Shown here: positions 25,407-34,158 of the stretch, piece after piece
How the letters are laid out: the number at the start of each line of letters is the position of its first letter
Position numbering within the stretch: position 1 is the stretch's first letter
Assembly (NCBI RefSeq): GCF_001721645.1
Contig: NZ_CP017141.1
Location: forward strand, 3,596,001-3,660,000
Length of the DNA stretch: 64,000 nt
Source: Pedobacter steynii
Lineage (GTDB): Bacteria; Bacteroidota; Bacteroidia; Sphingobacteriales; Sphingobacteriaceae
Direction of reading: 5' to 3'
Made by a program: the position numbers and the translations under genes
The notes under the pieces: generated by a model
Told to the model about the DNA's origin: nothing
Database searches by the model: none
Seen by the model: only the letters and a program-made list of their open reading frames with translations

Positions 25407-28400
25407 ATGAATAATATTATTCATTACACCCTGCTGTCCAAAAAACGGCAGGGGGGTAATCTCATTTGGCGAATTATGAAGTTAACCTTCGCTCTTTTAT
25501 TCTCCGTACTGATGCAGGTAAGTGCTGCGGGGACAGCCCAAACGATTAATCTCAGGAAGAAAAATACAGCCCTTCCCCAAATCTTTGCCGATCTGGGAAA
25601 ACAAAGTGGCTATGAATTCTTTTACAATGAACGTCTTCTTGAAAAAGCCAGTAAAGTAAATGTTGAAATCATAAACGGCACTTTAATCGAGGCTTTAAAT
25701 TTATGCTTTAAAAACCAGCCCTTTTCTTATGAAATCATGGATAAAACCGTGGTCATAAAGGCCAAAGAAAAGTCTATACTGGAAAAGATTACAGACTATT
25801 TTGCAGTAGTTGAAGTCAAGGGACGGGTAACGGATGATGCCGGACAACCTATTCCGGGAGTAGTAGTGAAAGAAAAAGGAGGAAAACCCACTACTACAAC
25901 CAATGGAAACGGAGAGTATCAGTTGAAAGTCGATGAATCTGCAACCCTTGTTTTTTCATTTTTAGGATTCAAAACTCAGGAAATCACGCTTGCCGGCAGA
26001 ACTACACTCAACGTCCGGATGAAGGAGGATGTAGCGCAGCTAAAAGAAGTAACGATTTCTACAGGTTACCAAACGCTGGAGAAGAAAACCTTTACCGGTT
26101 CCTCTGCCCTGGTGAAAGCAGTTGATGCAGAACGTAGCGGTGTCCCTGACATCAGTCGTATGCTGGAAGGCCAGGTTGCCGGGGTTACCGTACAAAATGT
26201 CTCCGGGACTTTCGGTGCAGCGCCAAAAATCCGTGTAAGGGGGGCTACTTCTTTTTCGGGTGATAATAAACCGTTATGGGTAATAGATGGTATCATTCTG
26301 GAAGATGTTGTCAACATTTCGAATGAGGCTTTAACCACAGGTGATGCAAATACATTGATCGGCTCTTCTGTGGCAGGTTTGAACCCTGATGATATTGAAA
26401 GTTTTAATATTCTGAAAGATGCCGCTGCGACAGGTATGTATGGTGCAAGGGCCATGAATGGTGTCATTGTCGTGACTACAAAAAAAGGCCGGCAAACGCA
26501 GGGTACTCCTAAAATTAGCTATAGTGGAAACTATACCACTTATGCCAAACCCAGCTATACTGATTTTGATGTGCTGAATTCTGCAGATCAGATGGCGGTT
26601 ATGATCGAGATGCAGAATAAAGGACATTATCAGATACCAGGTGCATCCAGGGGTAATTCCGGAGGGATCTTTTATAAAATGTATAACATGCTCTATGATT
26701 ATAACGAGACCACAAAAACCTGGGCACTGAGAAATGATAATGCCAGTAAAATTGCATTCTTATCTAGATATGCCAATGCAAATACAGATTGGTTTGATGT
26801 GCTGTTTAAAAATTCTTTGCAGCAGGACCATTCGGTGAGCATCAATTCGGGTACGGAGAAATTTCAGACTTATGCTTCCACCTCCTTCCTTCGTGATAAC
26901 GGACAAACCATCGGTAACAGTGTAGATCGTTTTACAGGAAATTATCGCGCCAATTTTAAGCTGAGCGACAAATTTAGCGGGGAGTTGCTGGCCAGTGGTT
27001 CGGTACGTAATCAGCGGGCCCCGGGAACAACGGTGCTGCAATCCGATCCTGTTTATGGTACTTACTATAGAGGTTTTGACATCAATCCATATAACTATGC
27101 ATTATCTACCAGCCGCTTAATCACCCCTTATGATGAAAATGGTGATCTGGAATATTTCAGGCAAAACAGTGCCCCGTTTAATGTCCTCAACGAGTTAAAC
27201 ACAAATTATTTAAAATTGGGGATGATCGACTTTAAGGTGCAGGGAGGAATAAATTATAAAATACTTCCCAGCCTGACTTACTCGCTGGATGGTTCCTACC
27301 GGTTCACAAAAACTGAAAGCCAGATTTCTATTCTGAAAAATTCCAATATGGCTACCTCATTCAGAACGATTGATGATGCCACCTCGGCTGAGCAGAACCC
27401 AAATTTATACCTGGATCCGGATTTCCCAAATAGTTTAAGATTAAGCGTATTACCTGATGGTGGTTTTTATAAGATTACAGGAGATAATTTAAAAAGCTAC
27501 TATTTCAGACAAAATCTGCAATTCAACAAGACGTTTAATAAAGACCATAACTTAAATGTTTTTGGTGCAATGGAAGTTCGGTATGCGGACAGACAAAATG
27601 AATACTTTGACGGAGCAGGTTATCAGTTTGAGAATGGGGGGCTGGTAAGTTCCAATTATTACTATTTTAAACAAGCTGCAGAAACAGGAAAACCCTACTT
27701 CGGGATGGGCTATGGCCTTGATCGTTACATTGCCTATTTTTCTAATGCTTCCTACACATTTAAAGAGAAATATACTTTAAAATTTTCCGCCCGACTGGAT
27801 GGCTCAAACTTAATGGGGAAAAGTACGGTGGCCAGATGGTTGCCTACCTGGAACCTTTCCGGTAGCTGGAATATAGATGAAGAAAGTTTCTGGCCTAAAA
27901 ATGACATCGTCAGTGCCGCGAAATTAAGGGCTTCTTATGGTTTGGTTGCCAGTATAGGAAATGCGACCAACTCATCGGCGGTATTTTATAATCAGATTGC
28001 CAGAAGACCCAATATTATTGATCAGGAAGTATTGACTTTCATTTCCAGCTTAGAGAATTCACAGCTTACCTGGGAGAAAACCAAGGATTTTAACATTGGT
28101 TTGGATGTAGCCATGCTTGGCGACCGCTTAAATTTAACTGTCGACTTTTATAAAAGAAATATTTACGACTTAATTGGTGGGATCAGGACTTCAGGAGTTG
28201 GCGGTCAGTATGAGAAAATTGCCAATTATGGAGGAATGAAAGCAAGCGGGATTGAGTTCGCAATCAGTGGTAAAGTAATAGACCATCAGGATTTTAAATG
28301 GAGAACCAATTTAAATTTCGGATACAATACCAATAAAGTAACCAGGTTGGAGGTTGCTCCGAATGTCTGGAGATCGATATCTGCTAATGGTGCTCCGGTT

Positions 28401-29096
28401 GAAGGTTACTCTCAAAGAAGTTTGTTTTCTGTACAATTTGCAGGATTAAATCATGATTACGGATATCCGACTTTTGTTGGGCCGGATGGTAAAGCGACTA
28501 CCTATATCGGTTTGCAGGATGATGACCTGTCCTTTCTAAAATATGAGGGACCTGTTGATCCTACTTTTGCAGGCGGATTTTACAATCAGTTTTCTTATAA
28601 AGGTTTTGGCATCTCTGCGCTGTTTGGTTTTTCTGCAGGAAATTTCCTTCGCTTAAAACCAACTGTTCAAAGTGCATATAATGATTTAACTGCACTAAGC
28701 AGGGATGTATTGAACAGATGGGTAATGCCAGGAGACGAGAATTATACCAGTATTCCGGCAATATTAGACCCGCTTTCAGCAGCTAAAATAGTGGGCTCTG
28801 ATGGTTCTACGGTAGATATCAGATATCCTTATAACGTATACAATTATTCAACAGAAAGAGTGGTAAAGGGGGATTACATTAAGTTGAGACAATTATCGCT
28901 TACTTATAGCATTCCTAAAAGCATCTATTCTAAGCTAAAAATGTCAAATGCACAATTATCCCTGGTTGGTAATAACATCTGGCTGCTTTATGCGGATAAA
29001 CGTCTGAATGGACAAGACCCGGAATTCTATGCGTCTGGCGGTGTGGCGATGCCTGTTGCCAAGCAGTATACCTTATCATTAAAAGTTGGATTTTAA
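25407..29096 (+). CDS. SusC/RagA TonB-dependent transporter with N-terminal STN signalling domain
   Basis: A 1229-residue outer-membrane receptor. A long N terminus leads into a signal segment (LTFALLFSVLMQVSAAGTAQ). An STN domain follows (INLRKKNTALPQIFADLG, FYNERLL, ALNLCFKNQPFSYEI, about residues 48-120), which talks to FecR. Next come the CarboxypepD_reg-like domain (VKGRVTDDAGQPIPGVVVKE), the plug (ISTGYQTLEKKTFTGS, KIRVRGATSF, LWVIDGII, FNILKDAAATGMYGARA) and the barrel, ending YTLSLKVGF. It is the uptake channel and sensor of the operon, together with the SusD protein that follows 12 bases later. The hydrolase and DUF4302 partners suggest a peptide-like substrate; this is inference. 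Confidence 0.96.
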   Translation: MNNIIHYTLLSKKRQGGNLIWRIMKLTFALLFSVLMQVSAAGTAQTINLRKKNTALPQIFADLGKQSGYEFFYNERLLEKASKVNVEIINGTLIEALNLCFKNQPFSYEIMDKTVVIKAKEKSILEKITDYFAVVEVKGRVTDDAGQPIPGVVVKEKGGKPTTTTNGNGEYQLKVDESATLVFSFLGFKTQEITLAGRTTLNVRMKEDVAQLKEVTISTGYQTLEKKTFTGSSALVKAVDAERSGVPDISRMLEGQVAGVTVQNVSGTFGAAPKIRVRGATSFSGDNKPLWVIDGIILEDVVNISNEALTTGDANTLIGSSVAGLNPDDIESFNILKDAAATGMYGARAMNGVIVVTTKKGRQTQGTPKISYSGNYTTYAKPSYTDFDVLNSADQMAVMIEMQNKGHYQIPGASRGNSGGIFYKMYNMLYDYNETTKTWALRNDNASKIAFLSRYANANTDWFDVLFKNSLQQDHSVSINSGTEKFQTYASTSFLRDNGQTIGNSVDRFTGNYRANFKLSDKFSGELLASGSVRNQRAPGTTVLQSDPVYGTYYRGFDINPYNYALSTSRLITPYDENGDLEYFRQNSAPFNVLNELNTNYLKLGMIDFKVQGGINYKILPSLTYSLDGSYRFTKTESQISILKNSNMATSFRTIDDATSAEQNPNLYLDPDFPNSLRLSVLPDGGFYKITGDNLKSYYFRQNLQFNKTFNKDHNLNVFGAMEVRYADRQNEYFDGAGYQFENGGLVSSNYYYFKQAAETGKPYFGMGYGLDRYIAYFSNASYTFKEKYTLKFSARLDGSNLMGKSTVARWLPTWNLSGSWNIDEESFWPKNDIVSAAKLRASYGLVASIGNATNSSAVFYNQIARRPNIIDQEVLTFISSLENSQLTWEKTKDFNIGLDVAMLGDRLNLTVDFYKRNIYDLIGGIRTSGVGGQYEKIANYGGMKASGIEFAISGKVIDHQDFKWRTNLNFGYNTNKVTRLEVAPNVWRSISANGAPVEGYSQRSLFSVQFAGLNHDYGYPTFVGPDGKATTYIGLQDDDLSFLKYEGPVDPTFAGGFYNQFSYKGFGISALFGFSAGNFLRLKPTVQSAYNDLTALSRDVLNRWVMPGDENYTSIPAILDPLSAAKIVGSDGSTVDIRYPYNVYNYSTERVVKGDYIKLRQLSLTYSIPKSIYSKLKMSNAQLSLVGNNIWLLYADKRLNGQDPEFYASGGVAMPVAKQYTLSLKVGF

Positions 29097-29108
29097 TCAG
29101 AATAGATC

Positions 29109-30575
29109 ATGAAATTAAATAGAATATCATTTATACTTTTAGGAGCAGTTCCAATCCTTTCTTTACTATCCTGTAAGAAATATTTAGACGAAGCTCCGGA
29201 CAACAGGACGGAAATCAATTCCGTCGAAAAGGTAGCTCAGCTCGTGGCTACAGCTTATCCTAGCGCTGATTATTTAACCTTTGCTGAAGCTGCTTCTGAT
29301 AATACCGAAGATAAAGGAGTAGGGATAGGAAGCACCGATGAAATGTTTGACCTGCCGTATGCATGGATAGACGTGATCGGAACAGGAACGAACTCTACTT
29401 CCAGCTATTGGAATGGATGTTATGAAGCAATTGCAGCTGCAAATCAGGCTTTGGAAGCAATAGAAAAAGAAAACCTGGGACCTTCAGTATTGCCCTATAA
29501 AGGAGAAGCATTGGTAGCCAGAGCTTATGCTCATTTTATGTTGACGATTCTGTTTGCAACTCCCTATGAACAGGGCGCTGCAAATGACGCTCCGGGAGTT
29601 CCTTACATTACAGCTCCGGAGACCAAAGTTATTGTACAATACAGCAGAGGTACTGTGAAATCTACCTATGAACAAATAGAAAAAGACCTGGAAGAAGGTT
29701 TGAAATTACTTTCTTCCGGCTCTGTCTATAAAGCACCAAAATTTCATTTTACACCAGCTGCGGCTCATGCTTTCGCTTCCCGTTTTTACTTATTTAAAGG
29801 AGAATGGCAAAAAGTGATCGATCATGCTACGCTAACGGTACCTGGTAATGACTTTGCGAGTAACCTGCGTCTGATTACCACTGCCTTGAAAGACATGACA
29901 GGAGAGGAATTTAATGCTGCGTTTAATTCCAGTGCGCAAAAATACAACCTGTTGTTGTCAAATACCTATTCTACCTATCATTATCAGTGGGGACCCAGAC
30001 ATGGATATGGCGCCAAACTGGTTAAAATGTTTACGACCCCTAATGTAACGGGTAAAATTTTAGGCAACAGGGTGGTGTCTTATGGGGTGCCTCAATACAC
30101 TACCTATAAGCATAAAGGGTATTTCTTCAATACCGGACCCGGGATAGGTTTTCCTTATCTCACCACAGCCTCATTAACCGTGGATGAAACCCTGATGAAC
30201 AGGGCCGAAGCTTACGCGGAATTGGGACAAAACGATCTGGCACTGAAAGATATCAATGACTTTTATAGCGTCAGAACGGATAACTATAACCCGATTAATG
30301 ATGCGGTAACACTGGAGAAAATTAATAGCTTTTATGGGATTTCAGATCCTAAACAAGGGCTGATCAGAACCGTATTGGATGCCAAAAAGGCGGAATTTTT
30401 ACAGGAAGGAATGAGGTGGTTTGATATCATTCGCCGGAAACTTACAGTAGTGCATAATAACTTCGATGCCACTGGTCTGGAAACCTTTTCTGAGCTTAAA
30501 CATGGTGATAAACGAAGAATTTTTCAATTACCGAAAGAGGTTAAATTGTCTGGTATAGAATTAAACCCGAGATAG
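29109..30575 (+). CDS. SusD/RagB family lipoprotein
   Basis: A 488-residue SusD-like surface lipoprotein partnering the STN-SusC. The signal ends LLSCKKYLDEAPDNRTEI, with the lipidated Cys at residue 22 and the K-Y-L-D-x-x-P-D start typical of SusD. The body contains WNGCYEAIAAANQALEAIEK and the TPR-like ALVARAYAHFMLTILFATPY. Near the end are AKKAEFLQEGMRWFDIIRR and RRIFQLPKEV. It lies in one operon with the SusC before it and the metallohydrolase 10 bases after it. Confidence 0.94.
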   Translation: MKLNRISFILLGAVPILSLLSCKKYLDEAPDNRTEINSVEKVAQLVATAYPSADYLTFAEAASDNTEDKGVGIGSTDEMFDLPYAWIDVIGTGTNSTSSYWNGCYEAIAAANQALEAIEKENLGPSVLPYKGEALVARAYAHFMLTILFATPYEQGAANDAPGVPYITAPETKVIVQYSRGTVKSTYEQIEKDLEEGLKLLSSGSVYKAPKFHFTPAAAHAFASRFYLFKGEWQKVIDHATLTVPGNDFASNLRLITTALKDMTGEEFNAAFNSSAQKYNLLLSNTYSTYHYQWGPRHGYGAKLVKMFTTPNVTGKILGNRVVSYGVPQYTTYKHKGYFFNTGPGIGFPYLTTASLTVDETLMNRAEAYAELGQNDLALKDINDFYSVRTDNYNPINDAVTLEKINSFYGISDPKQGLIRTVLDAKKAEFLQEGMRWFDIIRRKLTVVHNNFDATGLETFSELKHGDKRRIFQLPKEVKLSGIELNPR

Positions 30576-30585
30576 ATTTAATATT

Positions 30586-31968
30586 ATGAAAAATATATAT
30601 AGATTTTTAATTTTTGCAGCGCTGGTTACTGCGATAACGTCCTGCCGGAAAGCGGAAAAACTTGATGTTGATTACAGTAGTTTTAACGCAGATCATCCGG
30701 AAACCAATACTGCGCTCGACCAATGGTTGAGAAAGAACTTTTTAGATGCCTATAACATCGATGTAGTGTACCGGTATAACAGGTATTATCACGGAAATAC
30801 AGCTAATGTTACGCCAAATAACCTGGAGGATATTCAACCGACAATGGAAGCGGTGCTGGAAGGCTTCATCGCCCCATACAGAAAAATTGCAGGGGAAACA
30901 TTTTCTAAAAAATACATTCCTAAAGAATTCGTCTTGTTTGGTTCCTACTCTTATGCTGATTCCAATGATCCCGGAGTAGCGGGGACTGCTGCTGCCGGCC
31001 GGAGAATCACATTATATGGGTTAAATGATTATGCTCCGCTTCCCGGAGGTGCCTTTTACTTCTGGGACAGACAAAGGATTATGCATCATGAGTTTGGACA
31101 TATTCTGAACCAGATTATTCCTATTCCTACAGATTTTGAAAGCATTTCCAAAGGTTATTATAAACAGCCTTATAAGGATACCCCGATTGATTCTGCCCAT
31201 AAAAATGGTTTTGTAACCAGTTATGCGAGTGGGGTATATACCGAGGATTATGCAGAATCAATCAGCTGGTTATTGATCAATGGGCAGGCATGGTATGACA
31301 ACTGGGCCAATACAGCATCAGCAGCAGGAAAAAGAAGATTGATCCTGAAAGAGCAAAATGTGATCAATTATTTCAGTAGCCTGGGTATCAATTTCAAAGA
31401 ATTACAGAAGGAGATGCAAATGTATATGAGGAATAAGCTGAATTTAAACGAATCCAAATTTCCTTTTTGGCTGAATGAAAAAATATATTCCTCAATGACG
31501 CTAAATCCGGAGTCTGCATCTTCGATCAAGTATGGCAACTCTGCTGCTTTTTTACAGGTTTACAACGCGGTAAAAACAGGGATCAGTGGTATGAATGGTT
31601 ATGGCTTTAAGCTGAATTTTATAAAAATCAATTTTAGCTCGGCAACAAAGATGAACGTGGAGGTTAATTTTAGTCAGGGAACAAATACTTTTCTGGCGAA
31701 TTATGCTTACGATATGGCAGTTAATCAGGCCACAGGGGAAGTTAAATTTACAACTGGTACACCTGAAGGAACTGGTCACCCATGGGTAGGTAATGCGAGT
31801 TTACTCAAACCTGCTGTACAGCCCTTGCTGGATTACCTGAGTAACCAGGTGTTTATTGCAGATTGGATACCAGTAACTGTTGATGCCGATAATTACATGA
31901 AATATGCTGGTTTTTCTGTTAAGGGTAGTCCGGCAAACTATTTCTATGGACCATTAGCTTTAAATTAA
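30586..31968 (+). CDS. Substrate-import-associated zinc metallohydrolase lipoprotein
   Basis: A 460-residue lipoprotein (signal ALVTAITSCRKAEK). It contains the gluzincin zinc motif MHHEFGHILNQ, with His168, Glu169 and His172; a third ligand is probably the Glu in YTEDYAESISWLL. It matches the Bacteroidota family of putative zinc-binding metallopeptidases regularly found after susCD genes. The N-terminal YNIDVVYRYNRYYH is a typical opening for that family. It would trim the ligand at the cell surface before import. It is followed 11 bases later by the DUF4302 gene. Substrate unknown. Confidence 0.9.
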   Translation: MKNIYRFLIFAALVTAITSCRKAEKLDVDYSSFNADHPETNTALDQWLRKNFLDAYNIDVVYRYNRYYHGNTANVTPNNLEDIQPTMEAVLEGFIAPYRKIAGETFSKKYIPKEFVLFGSYSYADSNDPGVAGTAAAGRRITLYGLNDYAPLPGGAFYFWDRQRIMHHEFGHILNQIIPIPTDFESISKGYYKQPYKDTPIDSAHKNGFVTSYASGVYTEDYAESISWLLINGQAWYDNWANTASAAGKRRLILKEQNVINYFSSLGINFKELQKEMQMYMRNKLNLNESKFPFWLNEKIYSSMTLNPESASSIKYGNSAAFLQVYNAVKTGISGMNGYGFKLNFIKINFSSATKMNVEVNFSQGTNTFLANYAYDMAVNQATGEVKFTTGTPEGTGHPWVGNASLLKPAVQPLLDYLSNQVFIADWIPVTVDADNYMKYAGFSVKGSPANYFYGPLALN

Positions 31969-31979
31969 CTGAAGACAAA

Positions 31980-33326
31980 ATGAAAAGAATATTAGTTTTT
32001 ATTGCACTCTTGTCTGTACTGATAAGTTGCAAAAAATCATCATACGTAGCTAAATTTGATAAGTTGCCGCAGGAGAGGGCAGGAGAGCAGATTGCAATGG
32101 TGTTAGATGTGTTAACATCTAACAAAAACGGCTGGATCGCGTCTTTACCAACAGGTGTGGGCGGAGGTTATGGTTTCTACGTGAATTTTGATAATGATCA
32201 GAATGTGGTGATGTACGGTGATATGACCGATCAAAGCGCTGCAGAAGTTAAAAAGTCTTATTTCCGGGTTAAACAAGACATGGGAACGGACTTGGTTTTT
32301 GATACCTATACCTATATTTCTATGCTAAACGATCCTGATGACAGTGTATTGGGAGGAGCAGGTAAAGTAGGTTTTAGCAGCGACGTAGAATTTATTTACG
32401 ATCGATCTACAGCAGATAGCATCATTTTTATCGGAAAAAAATATCGTCAGCCATTTAAACTGGTAAAAGCTACTGCAGCCCAAAAGGCGGTCTATGAAGC
32501 TGGTGGTTATAAAACGGCTATCGACAAATTTAAAAGCTTTTTCAGTGTAAATCAGAATCCATACATCGAGCTGGGGTCTGGCGCTACAGCTCAAAAGGTC
32601 AGTGTCACGCCTAATATGACGAATAACCTCGACATCGGTAAACGAATTGACATGACGGGGGCTTCTGCGGATGGAAAGATTACATCCAACACGGAGAAAT
32701 TTAGTTTTACCCTGGATGGTATCTCTATTCTCAATAACGGGCTGGTTTTTCAAGGGATAACGTTTGTTAAACTTAGATGGAAGGATGCGACCTCTTTAGT
32801 GGCAGTTGATGCTTCAGGAAAGGAATATGCAGTTAAAAATTCTATCGCTCCTTTAATTCCTCTTAATCAATTATGGGGTAGCAAGTATATCGGAATGCTT
32901 TCTGAATTTAAGACCATATATCCGGGTACTTCAGCCACTGGAACCGATATATTAAACTATTTCCATAATAACCTGGCACCTAGTCCGATTAATCCTTACA
33001 ACTTTAATTATGGCCGAATCAACTTCGTTTGGAGTGTAGTAAATAAAAGGTTAACGATTAATGCGCATACCAGTCAAAGCGCAGGAGTGAACACCTGGGT
33101 GACTGCCTCGACCTACAATTATACCGTAGACAATCAAGGGGTGTATAAATTTACGCTTTTGTCTGCGCCTTCAGAAGGTTATGCAGGTAAAATGATTGCA
33201 AAGCTACACGACTTTATGCTAGCCAATCGTGTCACTTTTGACTATTATATTGATGGTGCAGTGGTGTACGGTAAAATGGCAAGCGTTGACGATCCTTCTA
33301 TTGTAATGACATTTGTGTTGCAATAG
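31980..33326 (+). CDS. DUF4302 domain lipoprotein
   Basis: A 448-residue lipoprotein (signal LLSVLISCKKSS). The region after the signal reads FDKLPQERAGEQIAMVLDVL, then GWIASLPTGVGGGYGFYVNF, NVVMYGDMTD and SYFRVKQDMGTDLVFDTYTY, the start of the DUF4302 family. A second beta-rich half follows. Such proteins are found with SusCD and the zinc metallohydrolase and probably bind ligand at the surface. The gene is the last of the sigma-FecR-SusCD operon; a strong terminator follows. Confidence 0.88.
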   Translation: MKRILVFIALLSVLISCKKSSYVAKFDKLPQERAGEQIAMVLDVLTSNKNGWIASLPTGVGGGYGFYVNFDNDQNVVMYGDMTDQSAAEVKKSYFRVKQDMGTDLVFDTYTYISMLNDPDDSVLGGAGKVGFSSDVEFIYDRSTADSIIFIGKKYRQPFKLVKATAAQKAVYEAGGYKTAIDKFKSFFSVNQNPYIELGSGATAQKVSVTPNMTNNLDIGKRIDMTGASADGKITSNTEKFSFTLDGISILNNGLVFQGITFVKLRWKDATSLVAVDASGKEYAVKNSIAPLIPLNQLWGSKYIGMLSEFKTIYPGTSATGTDILNYFHNNLAPSPINPYNFNYGRINFVWSVVNKRLTINAHTSQSAGVNTWVTASTYNYTVDNQGVYKFTLLSAPSEGYAGKMIAKLHDFMLANRVTFDYYIDGAVVYGKMASVDDPSIVMTFVLQ

Positions 33327-33350
33327 AACTTAATTCATCCCAATCCCTAA

Positions 33351-33400
33351 ATGCCTGGATAATTCAATTTGTTAATCAAATGATTATTCAGGCATTTTTT
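33351..33400 (+). terminator. Rho-independent terminator closing the SusCD-DUF4302 operon
   Basis: ATGCCTG (33351-33357) pairs with CAGGCAT (33389-33395); the inner bases GATAAT and ATTATTC and then AATTTG/CAAAT extend the stem. Six T follow. It separates the operon from the accessory region that starts here. Confidence 0.85.
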
Positions 33401-33426
33401 CTTTAGCAAAAATAAAAATGATCTGG

Positions 33427-33801
33427 TTAATACCTCCCATTCTTCTTTGCCCAATAGTCCAGGTATCTGGAAAAGGAGCTATAGTGATCCCGGATAAAGA
33501 TTAGTTTATTTTCCTCAGTATCATCGTAATCTCCGCCCATTTCAAAATGGTAGGAGTTGATAATCCATTGTTCGGCCCCCCTTTCTTCTGAATGGATAAC
33601 TTTCTCATGTATTTCACGAAATGCAATTGCTTTTATGGCTTCCAGAGCATTAATGTGCTCAGAATCGGAGCCGTCTTCATTTCCGGGGTTTTTCATATTC
33701 ACACATTTGATTTCGCTAATATGGTGATAATATGGAAAATCATATGGTACAGAAGTGAAAATCAATAACCCGAATAATCCGCTTGAATCCAGTATAAACA
33801 C
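33427..33801 (-). CDS. Small acidic hypothetical protein
   Basis: A frame of 124 codons that I do not recognise. The last 90 residues are acidic and look like a real small protein (NPGNEDGSDSEHINALEAIK, FEMGGDYDDTEENK, FSRYLDYWAKKNGRY). The first 35 residues are hydrophobic and less convincing, so the true start may be the Met at 33696 (89 residues). It lies just outside the toxin locus on the other strand. An antitoxin or immunity role is possible but rests only on position and acidity. Confidence 0.5.
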   Translation of the reverse strand: MFILDSSGLFGLLIFTSVPYDFPYYHHISEIKCVNMKNPGNEDGSDSEHINALEAIKAIAFREIHEKVIHSEERGAEQWIINSYHFEMGGDYDDTEENKLIFIRDHYSSFSRYLDYWAKKNGRY

Positions 33802-34158
33802 CGGGCTGAATAAAATGAACGATTTTTTTAATCAATGAATTATTTGAACGGATAAAACAATTTTTCGCTGGAAATTCTTTTGCAAATTGGATTGGAATTA
33901 AAAATAGTTTATATGTTCGATTTAACGCTCTCTCAGGCACTCGACGTAAAATTTAAAGAAAGAGTAATCCATACCTTTCAATTTTTTGTCGAAAAAGCAT
34001 CACCACCCAATTTCATATGGCTTGGTGGAAATCCATTTTTTATTACAAGCAATCGCTATTGGTATAGACCGATCCCTTAAGTAAAAGCCGCCACTGTTTC
34101 CAGCTATCATTAATTGATACCTATTTGAGTAGGCCTGGATAGGTTATGAAATAACATA
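33802..34158. other. Intergenic stretch upstream of the Tc locus, no confident gene
   Basis: About 357 bases, AT-rich. A plus-strand frame from 33912 to 34080 (55 codons, ending NRYWYRPIP) has some protein-like composition but no recognised family; it may be a remnant. The sequence TACCTATTTG near 34118 resembles a -7 box with wrong spacing. No inverted repeat or attachment site was seen. Confidence 0.4.

Noticed and set aside
33880..34080. 66-codon plus-strand frame before the toxin gene
   Set aside because: No family, no clear ribosome site and an unusual composition. It is kept only as part of the intergenic description.
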